Positions 33,701 through 43,063 are shown, counted from the first letter of the stretch. The stretch: 57,739 nt of DNA from a virus (IMGVR_UViG_3300011115_000454:1-57739), one strand, 5' to 3'. Notes: generated by a model from the letters alone, not told the origin. A program made the numbers and translations.

Positions 33701-36700
33701 GGCATGGCTCCAAAAGACCCGCGCCGTGCAGCATTGGTTGACAGGCTTGAACAAATTGGTGATGCAGACTCTGGTGAAATTCAAACGCTTTATGAAGAAT
33801 ACAACAAAGCTCAAAAACTGCGTTCCAAAGAAGCTGAAGAAGCTGGCGTAGAGAAAAAGGAAGAAGCTGAAATCACGCCAGAAGAATTGACTGGTGAAGA
33901 ACTTGCCGCTTCTGAGCGGGAAGATGAACGTAAAGCTGAAGCAGCAGAAAAAGCTGCGGCTGATAAAGGAGAAACCGATGCCGTTCAAGTCGAAAGCACA
34001 GATGAAGGAAATGTTCGCAAACCAGCCGGAAGTGGCAAAAAGGTGGGCAAAACTAACACCGAATCCAAAAAGCCTGCCGGAACACGTAAAACCACCACCA
34101 AAAAACCAGTTGAGACCAAGAAGCCGGTCGAGGTAAAAACACCAAAGGAACAATGGGATGAATTACGCACTCTTGCACCTGAATTACCTACGTATGAAAC
34201 TCTCAACCGAGACCAAAAAATTAGGTTTGATGATTTGGCAAACCGTGGACAAGCGAATCTTGCAGCCGTTGTCGGTCAAATTGTTACGGCTCCTAGCACT
34301 GAAATCGTGGCTGAAAAGCGTGAAGCACTGGGCGCTGTTGAAACTACTGAAGAAGTAAAAGAAACACCTCAAGCTGAAGAAACACCTCAAGCTGAAGAAA
34401 TAGTTAAAGAAACTGTTGGTTCTCAAGTAGCCAAACTGCCAGACGCTCAAGTCAAACGTCTTGAAAACCACTACGGTGTTAAGTCAGACTCCTTGGAGTT
34501 CATGACCAAGGTTAAGGAAGACGTAGTCAAGTACGCCACCAAAGGCGCTAACGCAGTAGCCGGAGCCATCCGAGACATTATTAAAGCTATCCATGCTGGT
34601 GTGTTGTCTGTAGCAATGATTTTTAACCCAGTGGCAATAACACCTCCAGAAGCTTTTGTGTTTGTTCCGCAGACGCAGACATATCAGCAAGAAGTCAAAG
34701 CTGAATTACCCAAAGGTACTGAAAACATGTCCCAGGCCGGGAAAGAAGCGTACCAATACATTTACCCTGCAATCAAAGACAAGCTGATTGAAGCCAACAA
34801 ATTCTTTGTTCTTGCCGACAAACCCAATGGGCGCACGTATGTGTTTAATCCTGACGGCTCGCTATTGCTGGAAAGAAAAACTTTGTACGGGGCCGCAGAA
34901 GGTGACTTGCTAATTGGCGATAACAACCTTCCTAAAAATCGAGTGACTCCAGCTGGGTTATTTAACCTTGGTCTGCGGGATGCCGCAAGGGGCGGCGGTG
35001 AAGCTGTTACTGCTGGTGAATACGATTTTGGAAAAGTATTTGTTCTTGACAAAGCATATGGCGGCGAATTCAGCGGCACAATCATGCACTCGGTTTGGAC
35101 AAAAGAAAAAGACGCTGCTCAACGTCTTGCTGCGTTAAAAAATGAAAAGTCTGGGGACTTCCGTTATTCTTTTGGTTGTATTAACGTAGACAAAGAAACC
35201 TACAGAGACCTCATTACTAACCATTTGAGTCAGATGGATGGTGCCAAGTTGTTTATCGTCCCAGATAATCAAGCCCAAGTGAAAAACTTTATAACTGGCA
35301 ATGTGAAAGGCGATGAACTTGACCGCCTTGGTATTACGCTTAAAACAGAACAGGTAACTGTTCCTGTTAGGTCAGCAACTCAAGTATCTGAAGCAGAACG
35401 TACTGTTTTAGGTAAAGAGGAAAAGTTTGCAAGTCGTAGCAAACCAATGCTGTTTGAAAACATAGCAGACGAACTCAGCGGTATGGAAAAAGCTGAGAAA
35501 GCCCTCAATAATTTGGGCATCTCTAACGCTCTTGACTATGTCAGCGGATGGGAAACTTTTGAGGATGCTTCTGAAAACGCACCTGATGGCTTGTTGGTGT
35601 CTAGAGGTGTTAATAAAGAACGTGCTTCTCAGTATTTTGTTCAAATAAATACAGCATCTACCAAAGGTGACCCTCTATTTGAAGCGCAAGTTGCCATCCA
35701 CGAAATTGGACATGCAGTTGATATGGCCCCCCATGGCGGTATATATTCATCTCAGCCTGAGATGAGTGTGTCTTTACAAGACGGTGTAGTAACGCCAATT
35801 GGTAAAATGTCCAAGGAACTGTTTAGCTTGTATCAAACTGACGATAATTGGGGTGATTTTTTAGCATACCCATTTGATATTAGTGCTTTCCCTGATATAA
35901 AGAATCACATAGAAGTAGAAGGTGAGTTGTTTGCACAGGTATTTGCTGTGTATGCTTCACCTGCAGGTCGTGCTTATATTGAGCAAACCGCCCCCCAAAC
36001 CGCAGCGTTCATGAAGGAAGTTATAAATGACATCAAGTCTTCAAAATCGTTTCAAATCCAAAAGAGCGAAGTATCAGCAGCAAGAACCCTCTCGTTCCGT
36101 AATCGTAACGCCCAAGGGGGTAATAGACAGACAACTCAAGTTCTTGGACTCCCTCCCCGAGGTGCCGCCCCAGAGTCGTTCGCAAGCAGAAGCATACCCT
36201 TCGACCCCGAAACTTTTATAGGTTCATTACCAAAACAAACTCAAAAAGCGGCTCGTACAGTAATAGACGATTTACCCAATGCGCTAAAGAAAGGCTCATT
36301 GGCGTCAGCAATTACAGAAGACGTGATTGGTATGGCTACCAAGTACATGAAATCCGCTCAAGATTATTTGACCGCACAGTACGCACGGCAGGCTTCTAGA
36401 TTGCGCCATGAACTTAAAATTGAAAAAATATTAAGTAGGTTTGATAAACTACCCGAAGAACTCAAAGGCACAGGCGCTAACAGCGTCAATGCGTATATTT
36501 TTGATTCCACAAGGCAAGAGAAGTGGGGCTACTACCCCGGTGAGAAATTTGTCAGCACTAGGCTTTTTGACACTGACCCTGAGTTTAAAAAGCGTTTTAA
36601 TGCGTTCCCACCTGCTGCTAAAAAAGTAATCATGGATGTGTTTGAACACGGACATGACGTGATGGTAGAAAAACAAACCGCAATATCGGATGCCATCAAC

Positions 36701-38977
36701 AAAGAATTTGCTGAGCGTGTAAAGAACGCTCATGGGGATACTGACATCCTTGCTCAGATTGAAAAAGAAAAGAACGTACTGTTGGCTCGTGAGTCCAAGT
36801 TGTTGGGTATGAACATTGACAAGCCTTACTCATACCTAGGACGTTATGGCGACTATGTGACTGTAGCCAAGTCTGCTGAATATAAACAATACGAAGAAAT
36901 ACTTGCAGACAAAGGTGAAGGGTACGAGCAGGCTGTTGGATGGTTAGCAGAGAATCGTTCTAACCCAGTACATTATGTTGTTCAGTTTGCAGAAACCCTT
37001 GGCGAAGCCAAGCAAACAGCCGCTAACCTATCCGCAACGGGCAACTACGACATGCCTGAGGCATTTGAAAAAGAAGCCTATAGAGATGAGGGCGGTGATG
37101 CTTTTTCTGCGCTTGCAAGACTGCGCAATCGTTTTGAACGTGATTACTCAGATGCTGACCCAAAAACTAAAACTCAAGTAAGTAACATGATTGGGGACAT
37201 GTATCTGAACTTAATATCAGAAGCCAGTTCACGTAAATCTTTAATGCAACGTCAAAACATCTCAGGCGCTGATAAAGACATGATGCGTAACTTGGCTACA
37301 CGTGGCCGCTCAGACGCTCACTTTCTTGCCGCTATCAAACACAACGACGACATATCTGACTCCATTAAAAAGATGCGTGTTGAGCGTAACCGCAATCATG
37401 AATCCGCCCAACCGTATTTTAATGAGTTGCTCAAGCGTCATATGAACAGCATGAAGTATGAGTCTCCAAACGTGTTGGCTAACTTTATGTCTCGCTTGTC
37501 TTCAGTGTATTACTTAGCGACCAACCCAGCGTTTTATCTACAGCAGTTGTTACAGACTGGAGTTATATCTCTGCCTTACATGGCTGGTCGTTTAGGTTAC
37601 TTCCGTTCTGCTCGTGCTATTAAGAAAGCATACGGCGACACTATGGAATTGGTTAAAGGTCTTGGAGTAAGTGACCACATTGACTTTAGCAAAGCCCCTG
37701 CTGATGTTCGTGCCATGCTTGACCAATTTGTTGGTATGGGCAAAATTGATATTGGTATTGATTCTGACGCTCGTGTAAGAGCCGGTGACCAAGGTGTTAC
37801 TGCCAAGGTGTTGGGTAAGCTACAAGCTGTTAATAATCGTATTGAATCAATCAACCGTGCTACAGCAGCCATTGCAGCCTATCGCGGATACCTTGAGCGT
37901 TATAAGAACAATGACACTGCCGCCGCTACTAAGTATGCCGCAGAGGTAGTATCGAACACACACGGCTCATATGATGCGTTTAATACACCAAGAATCATGG
38001 AATCAGGCGCAGGTAAAGTGTTGCTTCAGTTCAAGCGGTTTCAAATTATTCAAATCTCCATGCTTGCCAAGTTGTTGCACACAGCGTTCAAGGGTTCCTC
38101 TGCTGAAGAAAAAGCAGTGGCTTTTCGCTCGCTTGGGTTTATAACAGGGCAAATGGCGCTTCTTGGCGGCATGATAGGTGTGCCTCTTGCTCAGCAAGCT
38201 GCGTCTATATTATCTAAAGTGTTTGGGGATGAAGATGAACCCGATGATTGGGAGTTCAAACTGCGCCGTATGATAGACGACCCAGTGGTGGCTGACTTGT
38301 TAATTAATGGGATCCCAGGAGCTATGGGCGTTAACTTAGGCGGTAAGTTGGGTATGGGTAATACATTCTCTATCCTGCCGTTTACTGACGTAGATTTAAC
38401 CAGTCGTTCCGGTGCAGAGAAAGCACTTGTAGGTATTATGGGGCCGTCTGCCAACCTTGCACTTAAATGGGCTGATGGTTTGGGGCTTATGGGTAAAGGC
38501 GAATACTACAAAGGTCTTGAGCAGATGTTGCCAAATGGTGTATCCAACGTATTAAAAGCTGGACGAATTGCCACAGAAGGTGTAACAATGCGCAATGGGG
38601 ATGTAGTGCTCAAGCCTGAGGAAATCAGTTTGTTTGATGCTGCGTTCCAAGCCGTTGGTTTACCAACGACAACCTTAACAGACCGCCAGTACACACAGAA
38701 AGTTGTAGCAGAATTTGATAAATATTACCAAGAACGTGCAAGCGAAATCAAAGGTGATTACATCAAGGCTAGACGAGACAATGCAAACACAAGCGATGCG
38801 ATGAATGAATGGAGCAAACTTCAAGAAGCAAGAACACGCAATGGATATACACGGCAACCAATGTCGGAATTGTTAAAAGCACCGATGGCAGCAACGAAGC
38901 GAGAAAATCGTGTTGCTGGTGGTGTAGAGTTTAATAAAGGTAATCGACGTTTTGTCGAATCAGTAAGTCAACAGTAA
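30779..38977 (+). CDS. Giant polyvalent virion protein, 2732 aa
   Basis: A 2732-residue protein taking one seventh of the genome. Visible regions: Gly/Ala-rich hydrophobic segments (about 105-165) able to enter membranes; Gln/Pro-rich linkers (about 350-420); a K/P/E/T-rich disordered linker (about 1040-1130); an L,D-transpeptidase-like region (about 1315-1500) with H1437 and SFGCIN around C1467; a zinc-peptidase motif HEIGH (1641-1645); then about 900 mostly helical residues. Large internal proteins of this kind are ejected with the DNA and open the peptidoglycan. Enzymatic activity is inferred from motifs; the transpeptidase motif has F where H is usual. Confidence 0.75.
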   Translation: MPNIWDSYLVAKPGDDKDRFSGGTNWDAYINPPPPNKPGFISDVKRGTGQVIESVGSTLKDIGAPETGESLEQYGAGVTRRNPSQINTVEEAIRNPFTTLRESVGEVVPQVGTSIAAGIGGRVIGGALGGMIGSAIPGAGTAAGVAIGQNVGAGAAAYLSNLAQEYGGIRKEQRDQGIEDKTRALGAGGAAAVLDTAFGAERIANKFLSHGSDILAREAGTSLRKQVGKQTAIGFGIEAGTEGAQTQLERYGAYKDLTSAEAGNEVGLSMIKGGLGGGVIRGGLSSIAGERPSTSSTGGDSMLKGANKDQSIGSEPSNEISQTFNQTAAGTTPTLSASIMQGLVGGAPNPLAGRAPLIEQQQVPPEQQAPAPSAAPSPITPPAVSGGTTPIAQQTQLQAQQEQQAQQAQEQQTKREETFNNLGAQFNPENGGELTIFGQKVFGPQIAPFGTALSLKLSTLPPHGYEIAKAVAQANDTTGGKIVSFTYNGANPIGSAEKLTKALIAVTDKFQIGHVNSTQEAAQILNKLSSTAKGTQLEQINAIHQALTGTDTQGYIESQTTKPKGKSNEQQLQTTPGVGTVPVQGGTVQNNDGLTGLLQPGEIQPVGAGGDIGTAISQQIGQPSGEGIRPSTSVTPDISGGQPTTGQINLTAPAPDTNQLLRQIFGDTYAIDENVPPATRGPAKRVVGKVEQVRVQPEQTGKPGVSESVSTGVAGERVVKRRRKWTPTNAPAAGTNQFYSTAVEHIHPTKRSEIILAIFVNALEPKTTRGDEYPAAVRAKILQMSLMEQMTAPEISKYFAELENPIDLKPGTIDTQRKRMGLVDSRSIRGLYIDTTSEQGRTLLADVVRAAAEFKTGAFPDGIGPDQLRGFYAAKNSFATGNEVVELSDDVIEEPTAKNTDVKLQEELRGSNNENKDTRTMGEISTAGGSQGNVDSLKQTRKNLKTGKVFKDISALDQIEKLTDEADQIRDSLDGMAPKDPRRAALVDRLEQIGDADSGEIQTLYEEYNKAQKLRSKEAEEAGVEKKEEAEITPEELTGEELAASEREDERKAEAAEKAAADKGETDAVQVESTDEGNVRKPAGSGKKVGKTNTESKKPAGTRKTTTKKPVETKKPVEVKTPKEQWDELRTLAPELPTYETLNRDQKIRFDDLANRGQANLAAVVGQIVTAPSTEIVAEKREALGAVETTEEVKETPQAEETPQAEEIVKETVGSQVAKLPDAQVKRLENHYGVKSDSLEFMTKVKEDVVKYATKGANAVAGAIRDIIKAIHAGVLSVAMIFNPVAITPPEAFVFVPQTQTYQQEVKAELPKGTENMSQAGKEAYQYIYPAIKDKLIEANKFFVLADKPNGRTYVFNPDGSLLLERKTLYGAAEGDLLIGDNNLPKNRVTPAGLFNLGLRDAARGGGEAVTAGEYDFGKVFVLDKAYGGEFSGTIMHSVWTKEKDAAQRLAALKNEKSGDFRYSFGCINVDKETYRDLITNHLSQMDGAKLFIVPDNQAQVKNFITGNVKGDELDRLGITLKTEQVTVPVRSATQVSEAERTVLGKEEKFASRSKPMLFENIADELSGMEKAEKALNNLGISNALDYVSGWETFEDASENAPDGLLVSRGVNKERASQYFVQINTASTKGDPLFEAQVAIHEIGHAVDMAPHGGIYSSQPEMSVSLQDGVVTPIGKMSKELFSLYQTDDNWGDFLAYPFDISAFPDIKNHIEVEGELFAQVFAVYASPAGRAYIEQTAPQTAAFMKEVINDIKSSKSFQIQKSEVSAARTLSFRNRNAQGGNRQTTQVLGLPPRGAAPESFASRSIPFDPETFIGSLPKQTQKAARTVIDDLPNALKKGSLASAITEDVIGMATKYMKSAQDYLTAQYARQASRLRHELKIEKILSRFDKLPEELKGTGANSVNAYIFDSTRQEKWGYYPGEKFVSTRLFDTDPEFKKRFNAFPPAAKKVIMDVFEHGHDVMVEKQTAISDAINKEFAERVKNAHGDTDILAQIEKEKNVLLARESKLLGMNIDKPYSYLGRYGDYVTVAKSAEYKQYEEILADKGEGYEQAVGWLAENRSNPVHYVVQFAETLGEAKQTAANLSATGNYDMPEAFEKEAYRDEGGDAFSALARLRNRFERDYSDADPKTKTQVSNMIGDMYLNLISEASSRKSLMQRQNISGADKDMMRNLATRGRSDAHFLAAIKHNDDISDSIKKMRVERNRNHESAQPYFNELLKRHMNSMKYESPNVLANFMSRLSSVYYLATNPAFYLQQLLQTGVISLPYMAGRLGYFRSARAIKKAYGDTMELVKGLGVSDHIDFSKAPADVRAMLDQFVGMGKIDIGIDSDARVRAGDQGVTAKVLGKLQAVNNRIESINRATAAIAAYRGYLERYKNNDTAAATKYAAEVVSNTHGSYDAFNTPRIMESGAGKVLLQFKRFQIIQISMLAKLLHTAFKGSSAEEKAVAFRSLGFITGQMALLGGMIGVPLAQQAASILSKVFGDEDEPDDWEFKLRRMIDDPVVADLLINGIPGAMGVNLGGKLGMGNTFSILPFTDVDLTSRSGAEKALVGIMGPSANLALKWADGLGLMGKGEYYKGLEQMLPNGVSNVLKAGRIATEGVTMRNGDVVLKPEEISLFDAAFQAVGLPTTTLTDRQYTQKVVAEFDKYYQERASEIKGDYIKARRDNANTSDAMNEWSKLQEARTRNGYTRQPMSELLKAPMAATKRENRVAGGVEFNKGNRRFVESVSQQ
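33978..34136 (+). CDS. Small overprinted protein nested in the giant gene, 52 aa
   Basis: A 52-residue frame inside the giant gene, in another frame. It starts at ATG 33978 behind AAAGGAG (33965-33971). The sequence (MPFKSKAQMKEMFANQPEVA, then KRWAKLTPNPKSLPEHV) strongly resembles a short phage protein type with the pattern KAQ-x-x-MF...AKRWA...LPEHV. The host frame there is only a low-complexity K/P/T linker, which could tolerate a second code. I believe this one is translated. Confidence 0.55.
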   Translation: MPFKSKAQMKEMFANQPEVAKRWAKLTPNPKSLPEHVKPPPKNQLRPRSRSR

Positions 38978-38987
38978 GGAGTAAATC

Positions 38988-39278
38988 ATGAGCGACCCGC
39001 AAGGAATAAAAGCAGCCCACACCAGTACAACCACAACAACTTTGTTTACTGGTCCTTTTTATGTTAAAGGTTTGACTTGCCTTGGCACTGCCACTGCTGG
39101 AACCTTATCTTTTCGTGACGGCGGTTCAGGCGGCACTGTTTTGTTGGAGATTGATGTGCCGGGAAATGCCAATAATATTCAAGATACGGTTATCCCCGGA
39201 GCTGGTATCTTGTTTGAAAAAGACTGCTACTTGACGCAACCTACGGGTTACAACACAACTATTTTCTACGGAAAATAA
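38988..39278 (+). CDS. Small virion-type protein, 96 aa
   Basis: A 96-residue strand-rich protein (FTGPFYVKGLTCLGTATAG, then LEIDVPGNANNIQDTVIPGAG). This size and pattern occur in small structural proteins of many tailed phages. A GGAG site (AAGGAGTAAATC) precedes the start. Role not known; a fibre or spike accessory is plausible. Confidence 0.55.
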   Translation: MSDPQGIKAAHTSTTTTTLFTGPFYVKGLTCLGTATAGTLSFRDGGSGGTVLLEIDVPGNANNIQDTVIPGAGILFEKDCYLTQPTGYNTTIFYGK

Positions 39279-39280
39279 AC

Positions 39281-39535
39281 ATGGCTAAGTCACCTGCTTG
39301 GCAACGTAAAGAAGGTAAGGCGGAATCCGGCGGTTTAAATGCCAAGGGTCGTGCTTCTTACAACAAAGCCAATCCGGGTAAACCCGGACTTAAAGCACCA
39401 CAACCTGAGGGCGGCCCTCGTAAAGATTCATTCTGTGCAAGAATGGAAGGTATGAAAAAGAAGTTAACTTCTGATAAAACAGCCAACGACCCAGACTCTC
39501 GTATCAACAAAAGCCTTCGGGCATGGAAGTGTTAA
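39281..39535 (+). CDS. DUF6321-type protein
   Basis: An 84-residue basic protein matching a widespread phage family: AWQRKEGK, GGLNAKGRASYNKANPGKPG, LKAPQPEGG, SFCARMEGMKKKLTS, then ANDPDSRINKSLRAWKC. The motif order is close to complete. I take it to be DUF6321, function unknown. Three bases follow the previous gene's stop codon before the start. Confidence 0.65.
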   Translation: MAKSPAWQRKEGKAESGGLNAKGRASYNKANPGKPGLKAPQPEGGPRKDSFCARMEGMKKKLTSDKTANDPDSRINKSLRAWKC

Positions 39536-39537
39536 TT

Positions 39538-39789
39538 ATGGTGGACACTGAAATACAAACTGCTAGAGAACTTGCCACACATGCGGCAGATATTAAACAT
39601 TTGCAGGACGACATGGATAAACTTGTGGCTGATATAAATGATATTAAAGCCACGCTTGTGGCGATTCAGAGCACACTGGCAGAAGCTAGGGGTGGGTGGA
39701 AAATGTTGATGTTGTTAGGCGGCGCAAGTGGTGTACTTGGTGCTGCAATTACTCAAGTTATTCATAGTTTGCCAAACTGGAGTAAATAA
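39538..39789 (+). CDS. Holin/hemolysin XhlA-like membrane protein
   Basis: An 83-residue protein: an N-terminal coiled coil (TAADIKHLQDDMDKLVADIND-like, about 14-45) followed by one membrane segment (about 60-78, KMLMLLGGASGVLGAAITQVI). This is the shape of XhlA-type and other one-span holin-associated proteins. ATG 39538 is chosen over 39523, which lies inside the previous gene. It is the last rightward gene; a second holin-type gene besides 23602 is possible. Confidence 0.5.
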   Translation: MVDTEIQTARELATHAADIKHLQDDMDKLVADINDIKATLVAIQSTLAEARGGWKMLMLLGGASGVLGAAITQVIHSLPNWSK

Positions 39790-39815
39790 AAAACCCCCCG
39801 GTGTTTAGCCGGGGG
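39788..39815 (-). terminator. Strong rho-independent terminator, leftward unit
   Basis: Stem CCCCCGG (39795-39801), seven-base loop, stem CCGGGGG (39809-39815), with A6 at 39788-39793, so that leftward transcripts end in U6. It closes the leftward operon 44 bases after the primase-helicase stop. On the other strand the hairpin lacks a U-run, so it may only slow rightward transcription. Confidence 0.8.
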
Positions 39816-39858
39816 AAACCCCATCCATAGGAGAGAAAACACTAACAACTGGCAACTG

Positions 39859-42810
39859 TTAGTGAGCAGATGATACAGCAACTGTTTGTACTGGCGCAAG
39901 TGTTGTACCACTGGTCTTTTCTACAGTACCTTCCATGGCAGAGTAGTCAAACACATAGCAGTTACAACTACCAGTAGAGAATATCGTACCTCTACCCATA
40001 TTAAATTTATCAGGCCATGTAACTAATAGGCTGTTTGCAATCGCATAATCCAACAAGTCTTTAGGCTCAAGCCTGTTCTTGGCGCACCAGTCTGCAACTT
40101 CCTTCTTGGCTATAAACAACCGCCCAACGTATTTAGTGTCTTTGTAGTTCTGATTACCAAGAACCCTACGACCCGCCACAGTTCCAATGAACTTAGACAT
40201 CGAATCCTCAGGACCTCTACCGTCTGTACGTAAGTCTCTGTACTCTGTAGTGACAAGGATACGACTGTTCAACTCACGAATCATTCGATTTAAACCGTCT
40301 GCTGGGGTTGTCATGTTGTTTGTCGTTATCGTGGAAGTTAAGTCCTTGAGCATGCCAACTGTGAAGTCAAGCAATCCTTGATAGTCAAACTCAATAACTT
40401 TTAACTCAATCAATATCTGAGCCGCCGCCAATGTGCAGGTTGCATGGCTTCTAAAGAACCTATACTCACTCTCAGGTAACAGCAAAGCCAGTTTGCTCTC
40501 GGTCTTAGCGTACATGTCTGCTACTTCTTTTTGGCGAGTAACTATGTACCGTACAAACATATCCCCTGCGTTGCCCCAGTTCTCACGCATCTTGTCAATA
40601 GCATCTGATACTTCAATAGATGGGTCAATGATTGGCACACCATACTTGGAGAAGTTAACTCCAATCATGCGGACTGCTTCCGCCTGTGTGTTGGCATTGT
40701 GTGAGGCTAATTTAGAGTGCATGTCTTCGTTAGCTGTGATACCAACTACAGACTTCCAAAAGTTCTGCTCGGCAAAACCAACCTTGCCGCCTGACGATGT
40801 AAGCCTAGCCCTGTCTGTACCTTGAGAAACTGTGTACGCAAAACTACTGAGTTCAGCCGCATCAATGTCTGTCATCTCGTCAAACACAACCGGAATGTTT
40901 TTATGAACTCCGACTACTGCCCATCTAGCGTTGCGTGTTGCCCCATCCTTGCCAGCGTAAACCAGTTTGTTGGCATCTGCTAGTCCATACAGAGCCGCTT
41001 TCCATACAGAAGTCTTGCCCTTACCTGACTGCCCGCTATTGACTGCCACGAGTGCGCCGTTATAACTGTCTTCACCAAATGGGATAAGTAGTGAACCGTA
41101 GACGTTGCAAAAAACAAATTGAGCCGCCTCGCTATGAGGTCTGTTGTAGATACTGTTAACTGCTTTGGAATAGTCAGCCAATGTTCCACGTGGAACAGGG
41201 TACGAATTTCTGTAGTTAGCCGCCCCACCTCCAATAAACACCTTGCGTACTGAACCATCCAAGTGATACAGCCTGTCTCCAAGAAGAAACCCACTCATGT
41301 TATCTCGCCACCCAAATGTCGTGAGGGTGTCGGTCTCTTGTTGTTCGTTCATTAACTTGTGGATGGAATCACGTATGTACGCTGTTAGGTGCATTGTTGC
41401 GTCCTTGTTGTTGGTTGGCATCAATTCATACTTGGATAAAGCCTTCAGTAAATCAGAGTTTGCGGCTATTGCAGAAGTATCAACCTCAAAATCTCTAATC
41501 CGTTTATCAGGCAAGTGCATCCGAATAGTAAACGCATATGTCCCATCGGACTTACGAATCCTTTGGATGGGATAAAACAAAGATAAACAAAACGAATATG
41601 GCTGTAGGATGCCGTCTTTGTCTTTTATGTATCTGAGCATCCGTCCATTGTTGTACTCATAGTGCTCAGGGAAAGCAGGTACTACAGTCTCGACTGGTTC
41701 GTTGTCGGCAAAGACTTCAACAATGGCTTCGGCGGGAGTTGGCTCGATGCGCCCAAGTACGATAGGCGACTTAATGACTCCGTTGTGTATGCATCCTTCG
41801 CAACCGGTGGGGTTATTCCTCTTGAAAAAATCACAAGTGGTAGGGCCAGCATTCCAACTTTCAAACCTTGTTTCAACGTCTGTGTTGCTGTGTCCAGTCG
41901 CTGCTCTATTTGCGCTCCACTCATCTGCAAGCGGTCTTCCTTCCACGCTATACTTAATGATTCCAACAACCCCTCGCCATGTCTCGTAGTCGACGTCGCC
42001 ACAAGTGTCACGCATCCGTCCCACTTGTCCACAATGGTTCGCAATTTCGTGGGCGGACGTAGGTATGTCAGGCCATGCGTGGGCAAGCAAGTCGTCGTTA
42101 ATGTTTGGGGTTGAATTTCGTACCACAGGTGGGGTGACTTGATATTTACCCAAAGCTGTAGAAACTGCTCTTGAAAAATCCTCAGGGCTGACTGGATTTG
42201 ATTGAGTTTTAACTTTAACTTCACGTGCATCTCTCCCGGGTTTACGGTTAAGTGTTCCCACTGGTCGCAATATAGACGACAAATCAGCGGTGCGAGTCGG
42301 GTCAACCATAAGTCCTGCGGCTTGCATAACAGACTTGAAACCCGAAGCCATTAACCTCCAGCTTTTTGGGCCGATGGTTCTAGTAAGAGGCCAGTAACAG
42401 TGTAACCCACCACCCGAGTCAATTAACATGGGGTCGGGAAAACCATTAGACCGACAAAATCCTATGATGGCTTTAGCGGCATCTACTTTGGTAGCATAGC
42501 CTTTACCATTGTCAAACTTATCCTGTCCGCAGTCAATGTCTGCCCAAAACGACTTAGCCTTATCCCAGTTTGGTTCGCCACGAAACTTGGTCTTACCCTC
42601 AAGGGTTTGGTAGTTCGGTTCTTTATACCCGCAGCATGCGTGGTAAACAGTTAAGTTGTCTTGTTTGTTATAGGACTCAATGGCTTGCGCCATAACTTCC
42701 AAAGAATCGTAGGCTTTGTGGGCAATCCCAGTTGTGCCTACTTTTGCAAGCCCGACAAATTTGTATCCTTCCTCAGGCAATACAGCCTTTAGAAATTCGA
42801 GAGTGTTCAT
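39859..42810 (-). CDS. Primase-helicase, 983 aa
   Basis: A 983-residue fusion. The N-terminal prim-pol type primase has WADIDCG (D91, D93), SGGGLHCYW (H137) and a third acidic site near D170 (VDPTRTADLS). A zinc-binding middle has C326, C337 and C340. The C-terminal helicase ATPase has GQSGKGKT (593-600) and VVFDEMT (641-647). The helicase part resembles DUF927/SF3-type phage enzymes. It unwinds DNA and makes primers at the fork. It starts one base after the stop of the upstream gene, with GGGGGTGAG upstream. Confidence 0.8.
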   Translation of the reverse strand: MNTLEFLKAVLPEEGYKFVGLAKVGTTGIAHKAYDSLEVMAQAIESYNKQDNLTVYHACCGYKEPNYQTLEGKTKFRGEPNWDKAKSFWADIDCGQDKFDNGKGYATKVDAAKAIIGFCRSNGFPDPMLIDSGGGLHCYWPLTRTIGPKSWRLMASGFKSVMQAAGLMVDPTRTADLSSILRPVGTLNRKPGRDAREVKVKTQSNPVSPEDFSRAVSTALGKYQVTPPVVRNSTPNINDDLLAHAWPDIPTSAHEIANHCGQVGRMRDTCGDVDYETWRGVVGIIKYSVEGRPLADEWSANRAATGHSNTDVETRFESWNAGPTTCDFFKRNNPTGCEGCIHNGVIKSPIVLGRIEPTPAEAIVEVFADNEPVETVVPAFPEHYEYNNGRMLRYIKDKDGILQPYSFCLSLFYPIQRIRKSDGTYAFTIRMHLPDKRIRDFEVDTSAIAANSDLLKALSKYELMPTNNKDATMHLTAYIRDSIHKLMNEQQETDTLTTFGWRDNMSGFLLGDRLYHLDGSVRKVFIGGGAANYRNSYPVPRGTLADYSKAVNSIYNRPHSEAAQFVFCNVYGSLLIPFGEDSYNGALVAVNSGQSGKGKTSVWKAALYGLADANKLVYAGKDGATRNARWAVVGVHKNIPVVFDEMTDIDAAELSSFAYTVSQGTDRARLTSSGGKVGFAEQNFWKSVVGITANEDMHSKLASHNANTQAEAVRMIGVNFSKYGVPIIDPSIEVSDAIDKMRENWGNAGDMFVRYIVTRQKEVADMYAKTESKLALLLPESEYRFFRSHATCTLAAAQILIELKVIEFDYQGLLDFTVGMLKDLTSTITTNNMTTPADGLNRMIRELNSRILVTTEYRDLRTDGRGPEDSMSKFIGTVAGRRVLGNQNYKDTKYVGRLFIAKKEVADWCAKNRLEPKDLLDYAIANSLLVTWPDKFNMGRGTIFSTGSCNCYVFDYSAMEGTVEKTSGTTLAPVQTVAVSSAH

Positions 42811-42811
42811 C

Positions 42812-43063
42812 TCACCCCCCAGTTATGATACGTTTCTCCGTCGCCTCTGCGCCAACACGTATGGTTTTTTCCATGTGCGCTATCGCAACTTTCATTAGTT
42901 CACCGGCCTGTATAGAGGTCTCGGCTGATTCAACAATGACTCGCCCTATGAGTTCAGAAAGACCCAAAATAACTTCACCGTGATTGAATCCTTTATCGTT
43001 GAGAGCGCCATTGGCTTCAAGAACTACTCCAACGACTTTGCGTTGGTCTATTTGATATGACAT
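42812..43063 (-). CDS. Hypothetical protein, 83 aa
   Basis: An 83-residue protein without recognised family, between the ssDNA-binding candidate and the primase-helicase. It has a strand-rich N-terminal half (RKVVGVVLEANGALNDKGFN) and helices after it. A TTGGAGAA site precedes the start. The neighbours suggest a replication accessory. Confidence 0.55.
   Translation of the reverse strand: MSYQIDQRKVVGVVLEANGALNDKGFNHGEVILGLSELIGRVIVESAETSIQAGELMKVAIAHMEKTIRVGAEATEKRIITGG

Noticed and set aside
36027-36221. 64-codon alternative frame in the giant gene
   Set aside because: GGAAG lies upstream, but I recognise no family pattern and the host frame is not clearly low-complexity.
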